Part shown: positions 6,041-12,285 of the stretch, piece after piece
Position numbering within the stretch: position 1 is the stretch's first letter
Layout of the letters: each line of letters starts with the position of its first letter
From: Porticoccaceae bacterium
GTDB taxonomy: Bacteria; Pseudomonadota; Gammaproteobacteria; Pseudomonadales; Porticoccaceae
Direction of reading: 5' to 3'
NCBI GenBank assembly: GCA_019090225.1
Contig: JAHRWI010000287.1
Span: forward strand, 1 to 12,285
Length of the DNA stretch: 12,285 nt
Translations under genes and position numbers: made by a program
The notes under the pieces: generated by a model
The model's input: the letters and a program-made list of their open reading frames with translations, nothing else
The model's database searches: none
What the model was told of the DNA's origin: nothing

Positions 6041-6122
6041 CAGTCCTTTTTATTAACAGCCCTTTTATAAACAGTTCTTTTATTGAAAGCTCTCTTATTA
6101 GCAGTTTAATTTCGGCACTTTT
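6041..6122 (+). repeat. About 15 bp degenerate tandem array abutting the ATPase start
   Basis: T-rich units of the form CAG-YYC-TTTTATTAA begin at 6041, 6057, 6072, 6087, 6102 and 6116, with spacings of 16, 15, 15, 15 and 14 bp. The last units decay into the leader right before the ATG at 6123. The array is not translated in the ATPase frame, since there is a TAG at 6099-6101. It occupies the place where a Shine-Dalgarno sequence would be, and none is visible. Confidence 0.75.
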
Positions 6123-7910
6123 ATGAGTCCCTCCACAGAATCAACAACGCAGACCGCCGATCAACCGGGTCAATACCCAGACGGCGTCATCATTACCAAA
6201 AACCTTTCTCGTGCCTACGGCGACAAGATGGTATTGCGCGATGTAAACCTGTCGATCAGGGAGAGCGAGATATTTGGCTTGCTCGGTCCCGACGGTGCTG
6301 GCAAAACCACGCTGATGCAAGTGATGGCCGCCATTCTTGATCCCACAGAAGGTAGCTGTACCATCATGGATCATGATTCGGTGAAGGATGCCTACTGGGT
6401 TAACTCCCACATCGGTTATATGTTCCAGGGCTTCGCCCTCTACGATAAGTTATCCATCGAAGAAAACATGAAGTTTTCGGCCGATATTCGAGGTCTATCG
6501 CAAGATCTATTTTTAGCTCGCCAAGAACGACTGCTTAAAATGGCTGGCTTGTACACATTCTTAAGCCGCCCTGCCGGTAATCTGTCCGGCGGTATGCGCA
6601 AGAAATTATCCCTGTGTACCAACTTGATCCACGAGCCGCGTTTACTGCTGCTCGATGAACTGAGTCTGGGTGTTGACCCGGCCTCGCGAAAAGAGCTGTG
6701 GGATATGCTCCATGAGTCTCGGGACGATGGTGTATCTATCGTCGTCAGCACACCTTATATGGATGAAGCCGAACATTGCGACCGCCTGGCTTTTCTCCAT
6801 GAGGGCGAGGTGCTTGCGATTGATACCCCGAGCAACTTGCACAGCCGTTGCACCGGGCATGTCTACGAACTCAGCACCGATGATCGCGGCGCGGCCCACA
6901 ATGCCCTGGTGGCTCATAAAGATACCTTAAGTATTCGTCACCTGGCCGAGCATGTGCATTTTCAGCTGCATACAGAAAATTACATAGCCCCCGAACTGGA
7001 GGCAACGCTCAAACAAAACAAGGGTGTGATTGAAGCAGTGGAGTCATCTCTGGATGATGCCTACACCATGCTCAGCGGTGGCGAAAAAAGCAGCGCTTAT
7101 GCAGAACGACCACCGAAGATTCACCTGCCAGAACGATTGCCCGAAGGGGGCCTGATTCGCACCGAAGGCATGACCATTCGCTTTGGCGATTTCGTCGCCA
7201 ACGATCATGTCACGCTGGAAATTCGACCCGGTGAAGTGTTTGGTTTTCTCGGTGCCAATGGCGCGGGTAAGACCACCTTTATTCGTGCGCTGTGTGGTTT
7301 ACAAAGTATCACTGAAGGCAATGCCTGGATCGGCGGTATCAGTGTCCGCGATGAGCACAGAAAACTCCGTAACCACATCGGTTATATGTCCCAGCGATTT
7401 TCCCTCTATCCCGATTTAACCGTTGCCGAAAACCTGTCTTTTTTTGGTGGGGTTTACGGCTTAAGCCGCAGCGATAAGAAAAAAGCCATCGATTGGGCTG
7501 TGGGGGTGACCGATCTCGGTGATGTGAAAAACAATCTGGTCGCCGATATGTCCGGTGCGCTTAATCAGCGCCTGGCTCTGGCTTGCGCGATCATGCACGA
7601 ACCGGCGGTGGTGTTTCTTGATGAACCCACTTCTGGGGTAAGTCCGGCGGCGCGCTATAAATTTTGGCAGTTGATTCAAACTTTAGCTGAGGTGGGCACG
7701 ACGATATTTGTCACCACCCACTACATGGAAGAAGCCAATTACTGCCATCGCCTGGGCATGATGCATCAGGGGCGTTTGATTGGTGTTGGTAAAGCTGGTC
7801 AATTGATTCAGGAATTACCACAGGAATACGAGGCTAAAAACATCGAAGATATGTTTCTCGCTTACATCAAAATCGAAGATCAACGCATAGACGATGAGCG
7901 AGTAGTCTAA
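6123..7910 (+). CDS. ybhF-like: Fused double-ATPase subunit of an ABC-2 exporter (YbhF-like)
   Basis: This 595-residue protein has two complete ABC ATPase domains in tandem, the YbhF arrangement (about 580 residues in E. coli). It powers the two permeases encoded next. Domain 1 (about 21-245): Walker A GPDGAGKTT (55-63), signature LSGGM (154-158), Walker B LLLLDE (174-179), and Pro211 in place of the H-loop His (STPYMDEAE). Domain 2 (about 344-585): Walker A GANGAGKTT (377-385), a weakened signature MSGAL (476-480), Walker B VVFLDE (496-501), SGVSP in place of the D-loop aspartate motif, and H-loop His533 (TTHYMEEAN). In the head-to-tail dimer the altered H-loop of domain 1 faces the altered signature of domain 2, predicting one degenerate and one competent ATP site. 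There is no clear ribosome binding site before the ATG. The stop overlaps the next start (TAATG). Confidence 0.92.
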   Translation: MSPSTESTTQTADQPGQYPDGVIITKNLSRAYGDKMVLRDVNLSIRESEIFGLLGPDGAGKTTLMQVMAAILDPTEGSCTIMDHDSVKDAYWVNSHIGYMFQGFALYDKLSIEENMKFSADIRGLSQDLFLARQERLLKMAGLYTFLSRPAGNLSGGMRKKLSLCTNLIHEPRLLLLDELSLGVDPASRKELWDMLHESRDDGVSIVVSTPYMDEAEHCDRLAFLHEGEVLAIDTPSNLHSRCTGHVYELSTDDRGAAHNALVAHKDTLSIRHLAEHVHFQLHTENYIAPELEATLKQNKGVIEAVESSLDDAYTMLSGGEKSSAYAERPPKIHLPERLPEGGLIRTEGMTIRFGDFVANDHVTLEIRPGEVFGFLGANGAGKTTFIRALCGLQSITEGNAWIGGISVRDEHRKLRNHIGYMSQRFSLYPDLTVAENLSFFGGVYGLSRSDKKKAIDWAVGVTDLGDVKNNLVADMSGALNQRLALACAIMHEPAVVFLDEPTSGVSPAARYKFWQLIQTLAEVGTTIFVTTHYMEEANYCHRLGMMHQGRLIGVGKAGQLIQELPQEYEAKNIEDMFLAYIKIEDQRIDDERVV

Positions 7911-9004
7911 TGAAATTACATCGATTATTTGCTGTCATGCGTAAAGAAAGCCGCGAAATCATGCGCGACAAAGTCACCTTGTCCACAGCGTTTTTATTCC
8001 CAGTGATGATGCTGTTTATGTTCGGCTATGCGATTTCACTCGAAGTGGAAGACGTCAGGCTGGGCGTGTTGGATCAGGATCAAAGTCCGTCCAGCGCGGC
8101 TCTGATAGACGCGTTTGATGAAACCCCCTATTTTAAGTTAGTGCGGCGTTACAACTCAGAATTAGAAATCAGAGATTCCATGGAAATCAGTGAGGTAAAA
8201 CTCGCGCTGGTCATTCCACCCGGCTTTAATGCCCTGGTGGGTCGAGAAAACCTGCCCCAAGTGCAACTGCTTATCGACGGCACGTATTCAGCAACGGCAC
8301 TGGTGGCGCTTAACTACGGGATGTCTATTGTCTCGCGCTTCCAGGAGCGCGATAACAAGCTGATCAAGATTCAGACTCGTATCTGGTACAACCCTAGCTT
8401 ACAAAGCGTTATCTATGTGGTGTCAGGGCTGTACGCGGTGATTATTGCGGCCTTCCCTCCTCTGCTCACCACCCTGGCCATAGTCCGTGAAAAAGAGAGC
8501 GGTTCGATTCAGCAGATTTATGCGTCCCCACTGACTGTGCCTGAATTTTTACTCGGCAAGCTGATTCCCTATGGCTTTATTTCTTCCCTGCAACTGGCTT
8601 CCATTGTCGCCCTGGGGTTCTATTGGTTTAACGTGCCTTTTAATGGCAGCGTTGGTTATCTGGCTATTGCTGGTTTAATCTATGTGTTTTGTAATGTCGG
8701 TATTGGCCTGCTCATCTCAACCGTAACCAATAGTCAGTTACTCGCGGTATTGCTGGCGCTGGTGGTGACGATGATGCCATCGATCTTGTTTTCAGGCTTT
8801 GTATTCCCCATTTATGCCATGGCCGAGCCGGTACAGCTTTACACACATATATTCCCAGCCCGCTACTTTGTCGATGTATCCCGTGGCATTATTCTTAAAG
8901 ATGCGGGCCTGACCGAAATGGTGCGACCCCTGGGTTTATTGCTCGGTTACACTTTGATTGTATTTTTTAGTGCAGTGGCTATCTTTAAAAAGAAGGTCGC
9001 TTAA
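7910..9004 (+). CDS. ybhS-like: ABC-2 type permease (YbhS-like)
   Basis: This 364-residue inner-membrane permease has the ABC2_membrane_3 layout. One transmembrane helix (about 24-44, AFLFPVMMLFMFGYAISLEV) is followed by a periplasmic domain (about 45-165) containing the LGVLDQDQSPSS and LLIDGTYSATA motifs. Five more helices follow, at about 168-190, 220-240, 248-270, 277-300 and 340-357. The cytoplasmic coupling region IVREKESGSIQQIYASPL (191-208) and the FPARYFVDVSRGIILKDAG stretch (315-333) are family hallmarks. The N-terminal amphipathic RKESREIMRDK precedes the first helix. It shares one base with the ATPase stop, so it is translationally coupled to it. With the following paralogue it should form the heterodimeric channel. 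E. coli YbhFSR has been linked to drug and cation export; the substrate here is unknown. Confidence 0.9.
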   Translation: MKLHRLFAVMRKESREIMRDKVTLSTAFLFPVMMLFMFGYAISLEVEDVRLGVLDQDQSPSSAALIDAFDETPYFKLVRRYNSELEIRDSMEISEVKLALVIPPGFNALVGRENLPQVQLLIDGTYSATALVALNYGMSIVSRFQERDNKLIKIQTRIWYNPSLQSVIYVVSGLYAVIIAAFPPLLTTLAIVREKESGSIQQIYASPLTVPEFLLGKLIPYGFISSLQLASIVALGFYWFNVPFNGSVGYLAIAGLIYVFCNVGIGLLISTVTNSQLLAVLLALVVTMMPSILFSGFVFPIYAMAEPVQLYTHIFPARYFVDVSRGIILKDAGLTEMVRPLGLLLGYTLIVFFSAVAIFKKKVA

Positions 9005-9027
9005 ACAGCACCAACAGGAGAAATCTA

Positions 9028-10137
9028 ATGTGGGGACGCCTCAGCGCCTTAATTCTCAAAGACGTTATTCAGTTTGCCCGCGACAAAACTATTCTCGGCG
9101 TGGTGTTCTGGCTCTACACGCTTGAGGTTCTGATCTGCGGTTATGCCATGACCTTTGAAGTAAAGGACTTACCCATTGCGGTCATCGATCATGACCGCAG
9201 CGTAGTTAGCCGCAACCTGATAGATAAATTCACCTTGTCTGAGGCCTTTGAGGTGAGCGGTTACCCAGTGAATCAGGAACAAGCTGAAAGCTGGATGCGC
9301 AGTGGCAAAGTTAAATATGTCATGGTCATTCCAAACCAGTTCTCCGAAGATCTGCGTCGTGGTGAATCACCGGGATTGCAGGTCTTGCTTGATGGCACCA
9401 ACTCAAATGCCGCATCCCTGGCTAAAGATTACACCACCGCCATTGTTAGAGCCTTTGAAGCTGAGTTTAGCCAGGACCCCAACCAAGCTGCGACAACGGT
9501 GCGGCCGAGCGTGCAAATCTGGTACAACCGAGCGCAAACCCTGGAATCTTTTGTGGTGCTATCGATGATTGTCGCGGCTATTTTAATGGTCGGCACCATT
9601 CACTCGGCAGCATCCATTACTCGAGAAAAAGAAGTTGGCACCATTGATCAACTCATGGTGACGCCTACCCATGTCTGGGAAATATTCCTCGCCAAAACTA
9701 TTCCTACGCTTGCGGTAGGTATTCTCGCCTTCTTCCCCAGTCTATTTATTATCTGGTGGTTTGGCGTGCCCATGAAAGGCAGTTTGCTGCTATTTTTATT
9801 CCTCATGGCGATCTTTCTGGTCAGTGCTATCGCCATAGGTGTGATGATCGCCTCCATCACCAAAACCCTACAACAAACTTTACTCTTGTGCTTCTTTGGT
9901 TTATTTCCGGTGATGTTTTTGTCCGGAACTATGACGCCCATCGATTCAATGCCTGCGTTTCTGCAACCACTCACACTTATTAGCCCGGTCAGATATTTCA
10001 TGGATATTTGTATGGGCATCTTTTTAAAGGGTGTGGGTATTGCCGAATTATGGCCAGCAGCGCTAAGTATGGCAGGCATCGGTGCGGTACTTTATTTGAT
10101 TGCCGGATGGCGCTTTAACCACAACCTGTCGTCGTAG
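9028..10137 (+). CDS. ybhR-like: ABC-2 type permease (YbhR-like)
   Basis: This 369-residue partner of the preceding permease has the same layout. An N-terminal helix lies at about 22-42. The periplasmic domain (about 45-170) contains IAVIDHDRSVVSRNL and VLLDGTNSNAAS, matching the LGVLDQDQSPSS and LLIDGTYSATA of its neighbour. Five helices follow, at about 174-195, 224-245, 252-275, 283-302 and 341-360. The coupling segment ITREKEVGTIDQLMVTP (197-213) and SPVRYFMDICMGIFLKGVG (319-337) are the equivalents of the conserved motifs. A clear AGGAG at 9016-9020 lies seven bases before the ATG, 23 bp after the previous stop. The two permeases are plainly ancient paralogues. This is the last gene of the exporter set. 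Confidence 0.9.
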   Translation: MWGRLSALILKDVIQFARDKTILGVVFWLYTLEVLICGYAMTFEVKDLPIAVIDHDRSVVSRNLIDKFTLSEAFEVSGYPVNQEQAESWMRSGKVKYVMVIPNQFSEDLRRGESPGLQVLLDGTNSNAASLAKDYTTAIVRAFEAEFSQDPNQAATTVRPSVQIWYNRAQTLESFVVLSMIVAAILMVGTIHSAASITREKEVGTIDQLMVTPTHVWEIFLAKTIPTLAVGILAFFPSLFIIWWFGVPMKGSLLLFLFLMAIFLVSAIAIGVMIASITKTLQQTLLLCFFGLFPVMFLSGTMTPIDSMPAFLQPLTLISPVRYFMDICMGIFLKGVGIAELWPAALSMAGIGAVLYLIAGWRFNHNLSS

Positions 10138-10187
10138 ATTACTACTTAACTGGGTTTAAAACGAATTGCCACAGCTTAGGCAAGATC

Positions 10188-10210
10188 GGGCAAGGGCAAA
10201 GGGCAAAGGG
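10188..10210 (+). other. G-tract array with G-quadruplex potential
   Basis: Four GGG runs (10188-10190, 10194-10196, 10201-10203, 10208-10210) are separated by CAA, CAAA and CAAA. This fits the standard intramolecular quadruplex pattern of four G3 tracts with loops of at most seven bases, and it also reads as a 7 bp GGGCAAA tandem repeat. It lies 51 bp past the last exporter gene on its sense strand, in the 172 bp convergent gap, where I find no clean intrinsic terminator. Confidence 0.7.
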
Positions 10211-10309
10211 TAAGGTTTTAAGGTGTGGTTCTCTGGGAAGCTTTCAGGGAGCAGTTTTCGATAAATATTGCCGGCAGAAGCTCTTGCGAAAATTCAGCAA
10301 GCACAGCCC

Positions 10310-11800
10310 TTACTCCGATATTTCCGGAGACTCATCTTCTCCAGCCCCTTGAATAGCATCTATTGCACGGGCTTTTTGCATGATTTTTGCGGCTTCTATT
10401 TCCGACTCGTCCTGACCTTCCAGCATGTCCTCTTCCTCCGTGCTTTGCTCCTGTATATCCCGTTCCGATGTTTCGATCCCAATTCGAAATGCCGCAAAGC
10501 CCGGCATTACCACCTGATCAAGAGCACGGCCGAGAACCCGACCTTTAAACGGTGACTGAATTTCAGTACGCACATTGGTGATGGGGTCGGTCACGATACC
10601 GAGCAATTCACCGATATTGACACTTTCACCCAGTTCCACCTCACTAAACAGAATTCCGCCCTGATCCGCACGAATCCATCTAGATCGATAAAACACCGGC
10701 TCTGGATCACCCCAGAAGCTGACTCGCTTGTACATGGCCATTTTGTTGAGCAGGGTTTCTATACCTTTGACCCCGTGATTGACCGCCGCTTGTTGCAAGC
10801 GCATCGGCTCACCGGCTTCAAGGGTAATAGTGGGAATACCCGCGTTTGCCGCAGCTCGACGTAATGTACCTTCGGTACCAACATTGTGGAGCACGACCGT
10901 TGCGCCAAAACTTTGTGACAAATCGACAATAGCGGCATTAGTCAGATCAGCACGTACCTGGGGTAAGTTGGTGCGACGAAATGATCCGGTATGCAAATCG
11001 ACCAGAGCATCACAGCGAAGAATAATTTCATTAAAAAATGAATAGGCGATCCGCGACGCAGAGCTACCACGCGGGTTACCTGGGAAAAAACGATTCAAAT
11101 CCCGACGGTCGGGCAAGTAGCGAGAGGTTCGATGAAAGCCGTGTAAATTCACGATCGGCACACCAATCAAAGTACCACTCAACTTTTCAGGGTCAGCCTC
11201 GTAGAGCACTCGACGTACGATTTCTATGCCATTTAACTCATCACCGTGAATAGCAGCGGTAAGGCACAGCGTTGGCCCGGCCCGTTTGCCGTTAACCACC
11301 AGCACCGGAGTGGGTGCAGCAATACCCTCGAAGGATTGATCAGGTTTCCAGCTTAGTCGAGTCGCAGTGCCCGGCAGGACTTCAGCGCCTAAGATAACCA
11401 GGGGTTCAGGAGATATTTCTTCGTCTGCCGACCCTGCAGCTAGAGAGTCAACCGGCTTGACTTCAAGTTCTGCTGGACTCAGCAAACCAGAGTCTAGTTT
11501 TATGACATCATTTGTGGATAATTTTTCGGGCTGTTCTACAGGCTCACTCAAATCGACACTTTCAGCCTGGGGCACAACAGTGGGTAATCGGACGGACTCC
11601 TGAGCTTGAGTAAGAGTCCTATTGTCTAACTCAGCACTTGTCTCGACAGTCGCTGTACTAACTTCAGGCATGACTATTTCAGAGGCAAGGGTTAAAGGCG
11701 AGCTAATAGAAACACTCACAACACCGAGCAGTGTGACAAAGCGTCGGTACCCGCAGCGTAAATGGGGGCAGATATTAATTGCTTTTTTAATCATGGGCAT
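10310..11800 (-). CDS. Exported succinylglutamate desuccinylase/aspartoacylase-family zinc hydrolase
   Basis: This 496-residue protein is longer than the usual 330-370 of the family because of both ends. The N-terminus looks like a Sec signal peptide: basic residues up to Arg20, hydrophobic FVTLLGVVSVSISSPLTLA (21-39), likely cleavage near 40. An acidic, proline-containing linker runs from about 41 to 135. The M14-like domain shows HGDELNG (His185, Glu188), RDLNR (233-237), DLHTG (His270, third zinc ligand) and TLEAGE (Glu329, candidate catalytic Glu). A C-terminal lipoyl-like barrel (about 376-443) follows, as is common in this family, and then a strongly acidic tail to 496. The family removes acyl groups from amino acids or cleaves amide or peptide bonds; the substrate is unknown here. 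It is transcribed alone, convergent with the exporter. A second ATG lies two codons downstream (11794). Neither start has a good ribosome binding site. Confidence 0.82.
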   Translation of the reverse strand: MPMIKKAINICPHLRCGYRRFVTLLGVVSVSISSPLTLASEIVMPEVSTATVETSAELDNRTLTQAQESVRLPTVVPQAESVDLSEPVEQPEKLSTNDVIKLDSGLLSPAELEVKPVDSLAAGSADEEISPEPLVILGAEVLPGTATRLSWKPDQSFEGIAAPTPVLVVNGKRAGPTLCLTAAIHGDELNGIEIVRRVLYEADPEKLSGTLIGVPIVNLHGFHRTSRYLPDRRDLNRFFPGNPRGSSASRIAYSFFNEIILRCDALVDLHTGSFRRTNLPQVRADLTNAAIVDLSQSFGATVVLHNVGTEGTLRRAAANAGIPTITLEAGEPMRLQQAAVNHGVKGIETLLNKMAMYKRVSFWGDPEPVFYRSRWIRADQGGILFSEVELGESVNIGELLGIVTDPITNVRTEIQSPFKGRVLGRALDQVVMPGFAAFRIGIETSERDIQEQSTEEEDMLEGQDESEIEAAKIMQKARAIDAIQGAGEDESPEISE

Positions 11801-11950
11801 GTGACCAACCAGGCGTGCCTCTATATGACCGGTTTCTGAGCATCCATTCGCCTAAAAACGGCATATGTGATATTTAGGATAAATATTACTACATAAGCCA
11901 CTGAATTGTATATTATTTAGTTTACAAAAATACCTGTTTACGCAAAATAT

Positions 11951-11967
11951 TGACCTTCTATGGTCGT
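11951..11967. promoter_or_regulatory. Candidate operator, GACC-N6-GGTC inverted repeat
   Basis: TGACCTTCTATGGTCGT lies about 150 bp upstream of the AstE-like start, in an AT-rich 275 bp gap (11801-12075). Apart from two extra bases it matches the element at 4646-4660. The gap otherwise holds no gene and no promoter that I can place with confidence. The element could instead be a weak hairpin in the 3' region of the SCO-like gene. Confidence 0.25.
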
Positions 11968-12075
11968 TTTAACCTTTTAGATCTGACTGAATGGAGAGCG
12001 GGGTTAAGACTGCGGGTATCTGTGTTGTTTAAAGATGCTAATTCACCCACAGCCTGTAGATACGGTACTTGTAGC

Positions 12076-12285
12076 TTAGTGTTTAAGAGCAGTTTTTATT
12101 GACGTCACCATTTGCTCAGATGGAATTTCCCAGTTATAAGACGCCGCCAATTTATTATCAGGTGTCATCAAATAGAGAACCGAGCTGTGATTCACAGAAT
12201 AAGCATCTTCTTCACCATTTTGGGAGGCAACCTTTGCTCGTGTGGCTTTCCAGGCTTTAAGCACGCTCGCGATTTCTTCGTTAGA
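12076..12285 (-). CDS. SCO1/SenC-family copper chaperone, C-terminal fragment (5' end outside window)
   Basis: The minus-strand frame is open from the right edge to the TAA at 12076-12078, giving the last 69 residues. The sequence begins SNEEIASVLKAWKATRAKV and carries the family's C-terminal hallmark YSVNHSSVLYLMTPDNKL. The His of VNHSS corresponds to the third copper ligand of SCO1/PrrC proteins; the CxxxC ligands lie upstream, outside the window. SCO proteins are thioredoxin-fold, periplasm-facing proteins that deliver copper to the CuA site of cytochrome oxidase or act as thiol-disulfide reductases. The short helix at the end (SEQMVTSIKTALKH) completes the fold, so the C-terminus is intact. 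The gap to the AstE-like gene is 275 bp, so they are probably separate units. Confidence 0.85.
   Translation of the reverse strand, partial: SNEEIASVLKAWKATRAKVASQNGEEDAYSVNHSSVLYLMTPDNKLAASYNWEIPSEQMVTSIKTALKH

Noticed and set aside
9648..10079. 143-codon minus-strand open frame inside the second permease gene
   Set aside because: It is an antisense shadow of strong ABC-2 permease coding sequence and has no family resemblance.
10276..10300. CTTGC/GCAAG hairpin as a terminator for the AstE-like gene
   Set aside because: Only five pairs, with no U tract after it on the minus strand.
12017..12063. GTATCTGTG and CACAG...AGATAC arms as a terminator after the SCO-like gene
   Set aside because: The stem is interrupted by a five-base bulge, the loop is long and no T run follows.

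Overview
The window looks like gammaproteobacterial chromosome, probably from a marine or environmental genus. This rests on protein resemblances, mid-range base composition and an Enterobacteria-type YbhGFSR exporter; no marker gene fixes the taxon. It holds ten protein genes or gene fragments and no RNA gene, transposase or CRISPR array that I can see.

Left edge (1-571): the AT-rich 3' end of a SIR2-like protein gene, probably the rim of an acquired (defence-type) region, then a short gap closed by a strong bidirectional terminator hairpin.

Catabolic operon (4503 down to 572, minus strand), in order of transcription: a thiolase-fold protein without the thiolase cysteine; a DUF35 zinc-ribbon/OB-fold protein; a FAS1/MaoC-type hot-dog protein with a pentapeptide-repeat tail; a second MaoC protein with the catalytic Asp/His; and an acyl-CoA dehydrogenase gene broken by a frameshift and an amber codon. 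The set matches the actinobacterial steroid side-chain module (Ltp2 aldolase, ChsH2 split into its hot-dog and DUF35 halves, ChsH1). The likely pathway is dehydrogenation of an acyl-CoA, hydration of the enoyl-CoA, then retro-aldol removal of the end of the side chain. The substrate cannot be read from sequence, and the dehydrogenase step looks lost or supplied from elsewhere.

Divergent exporter operon (4946-10137, plus strand): a HlyD/YbhG-type periplasmic adaptor, a fused two-domain ABC ATPase (YbhF-like) and two ABC-2 permeases (YbhS- and YbhR-like). Together they should form a tripartite exporter working with a TolC-type outer-membrane channel encoded elsewhere. The 440 bp between the two operons carries all their upstream regulatory DNA. 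The adaptor-ATPase gap carries two different degenerate tandem arrays (13 bp and about 15 bp periods), the second running up to the ATPase start codon.

Right part (10138-12285): a G-tract array with quadruplex potential in the convergent gap, a signal-peptide-bearing succinylglutamate desuccinylase/aspartoacylase-family metallohydrolase on the minus strand, a 275 bp AT-rich gap, and the C-terminal end of a SCO1/SenC copper chaperone running off the right edge.

The most interesting points are the Ltp2-like thiolase-fold protein with repurposed active-site residues, the decayed dehydrogenase next to intact partners, the paired tandem arrays, and the exported AstE-like enzyme.
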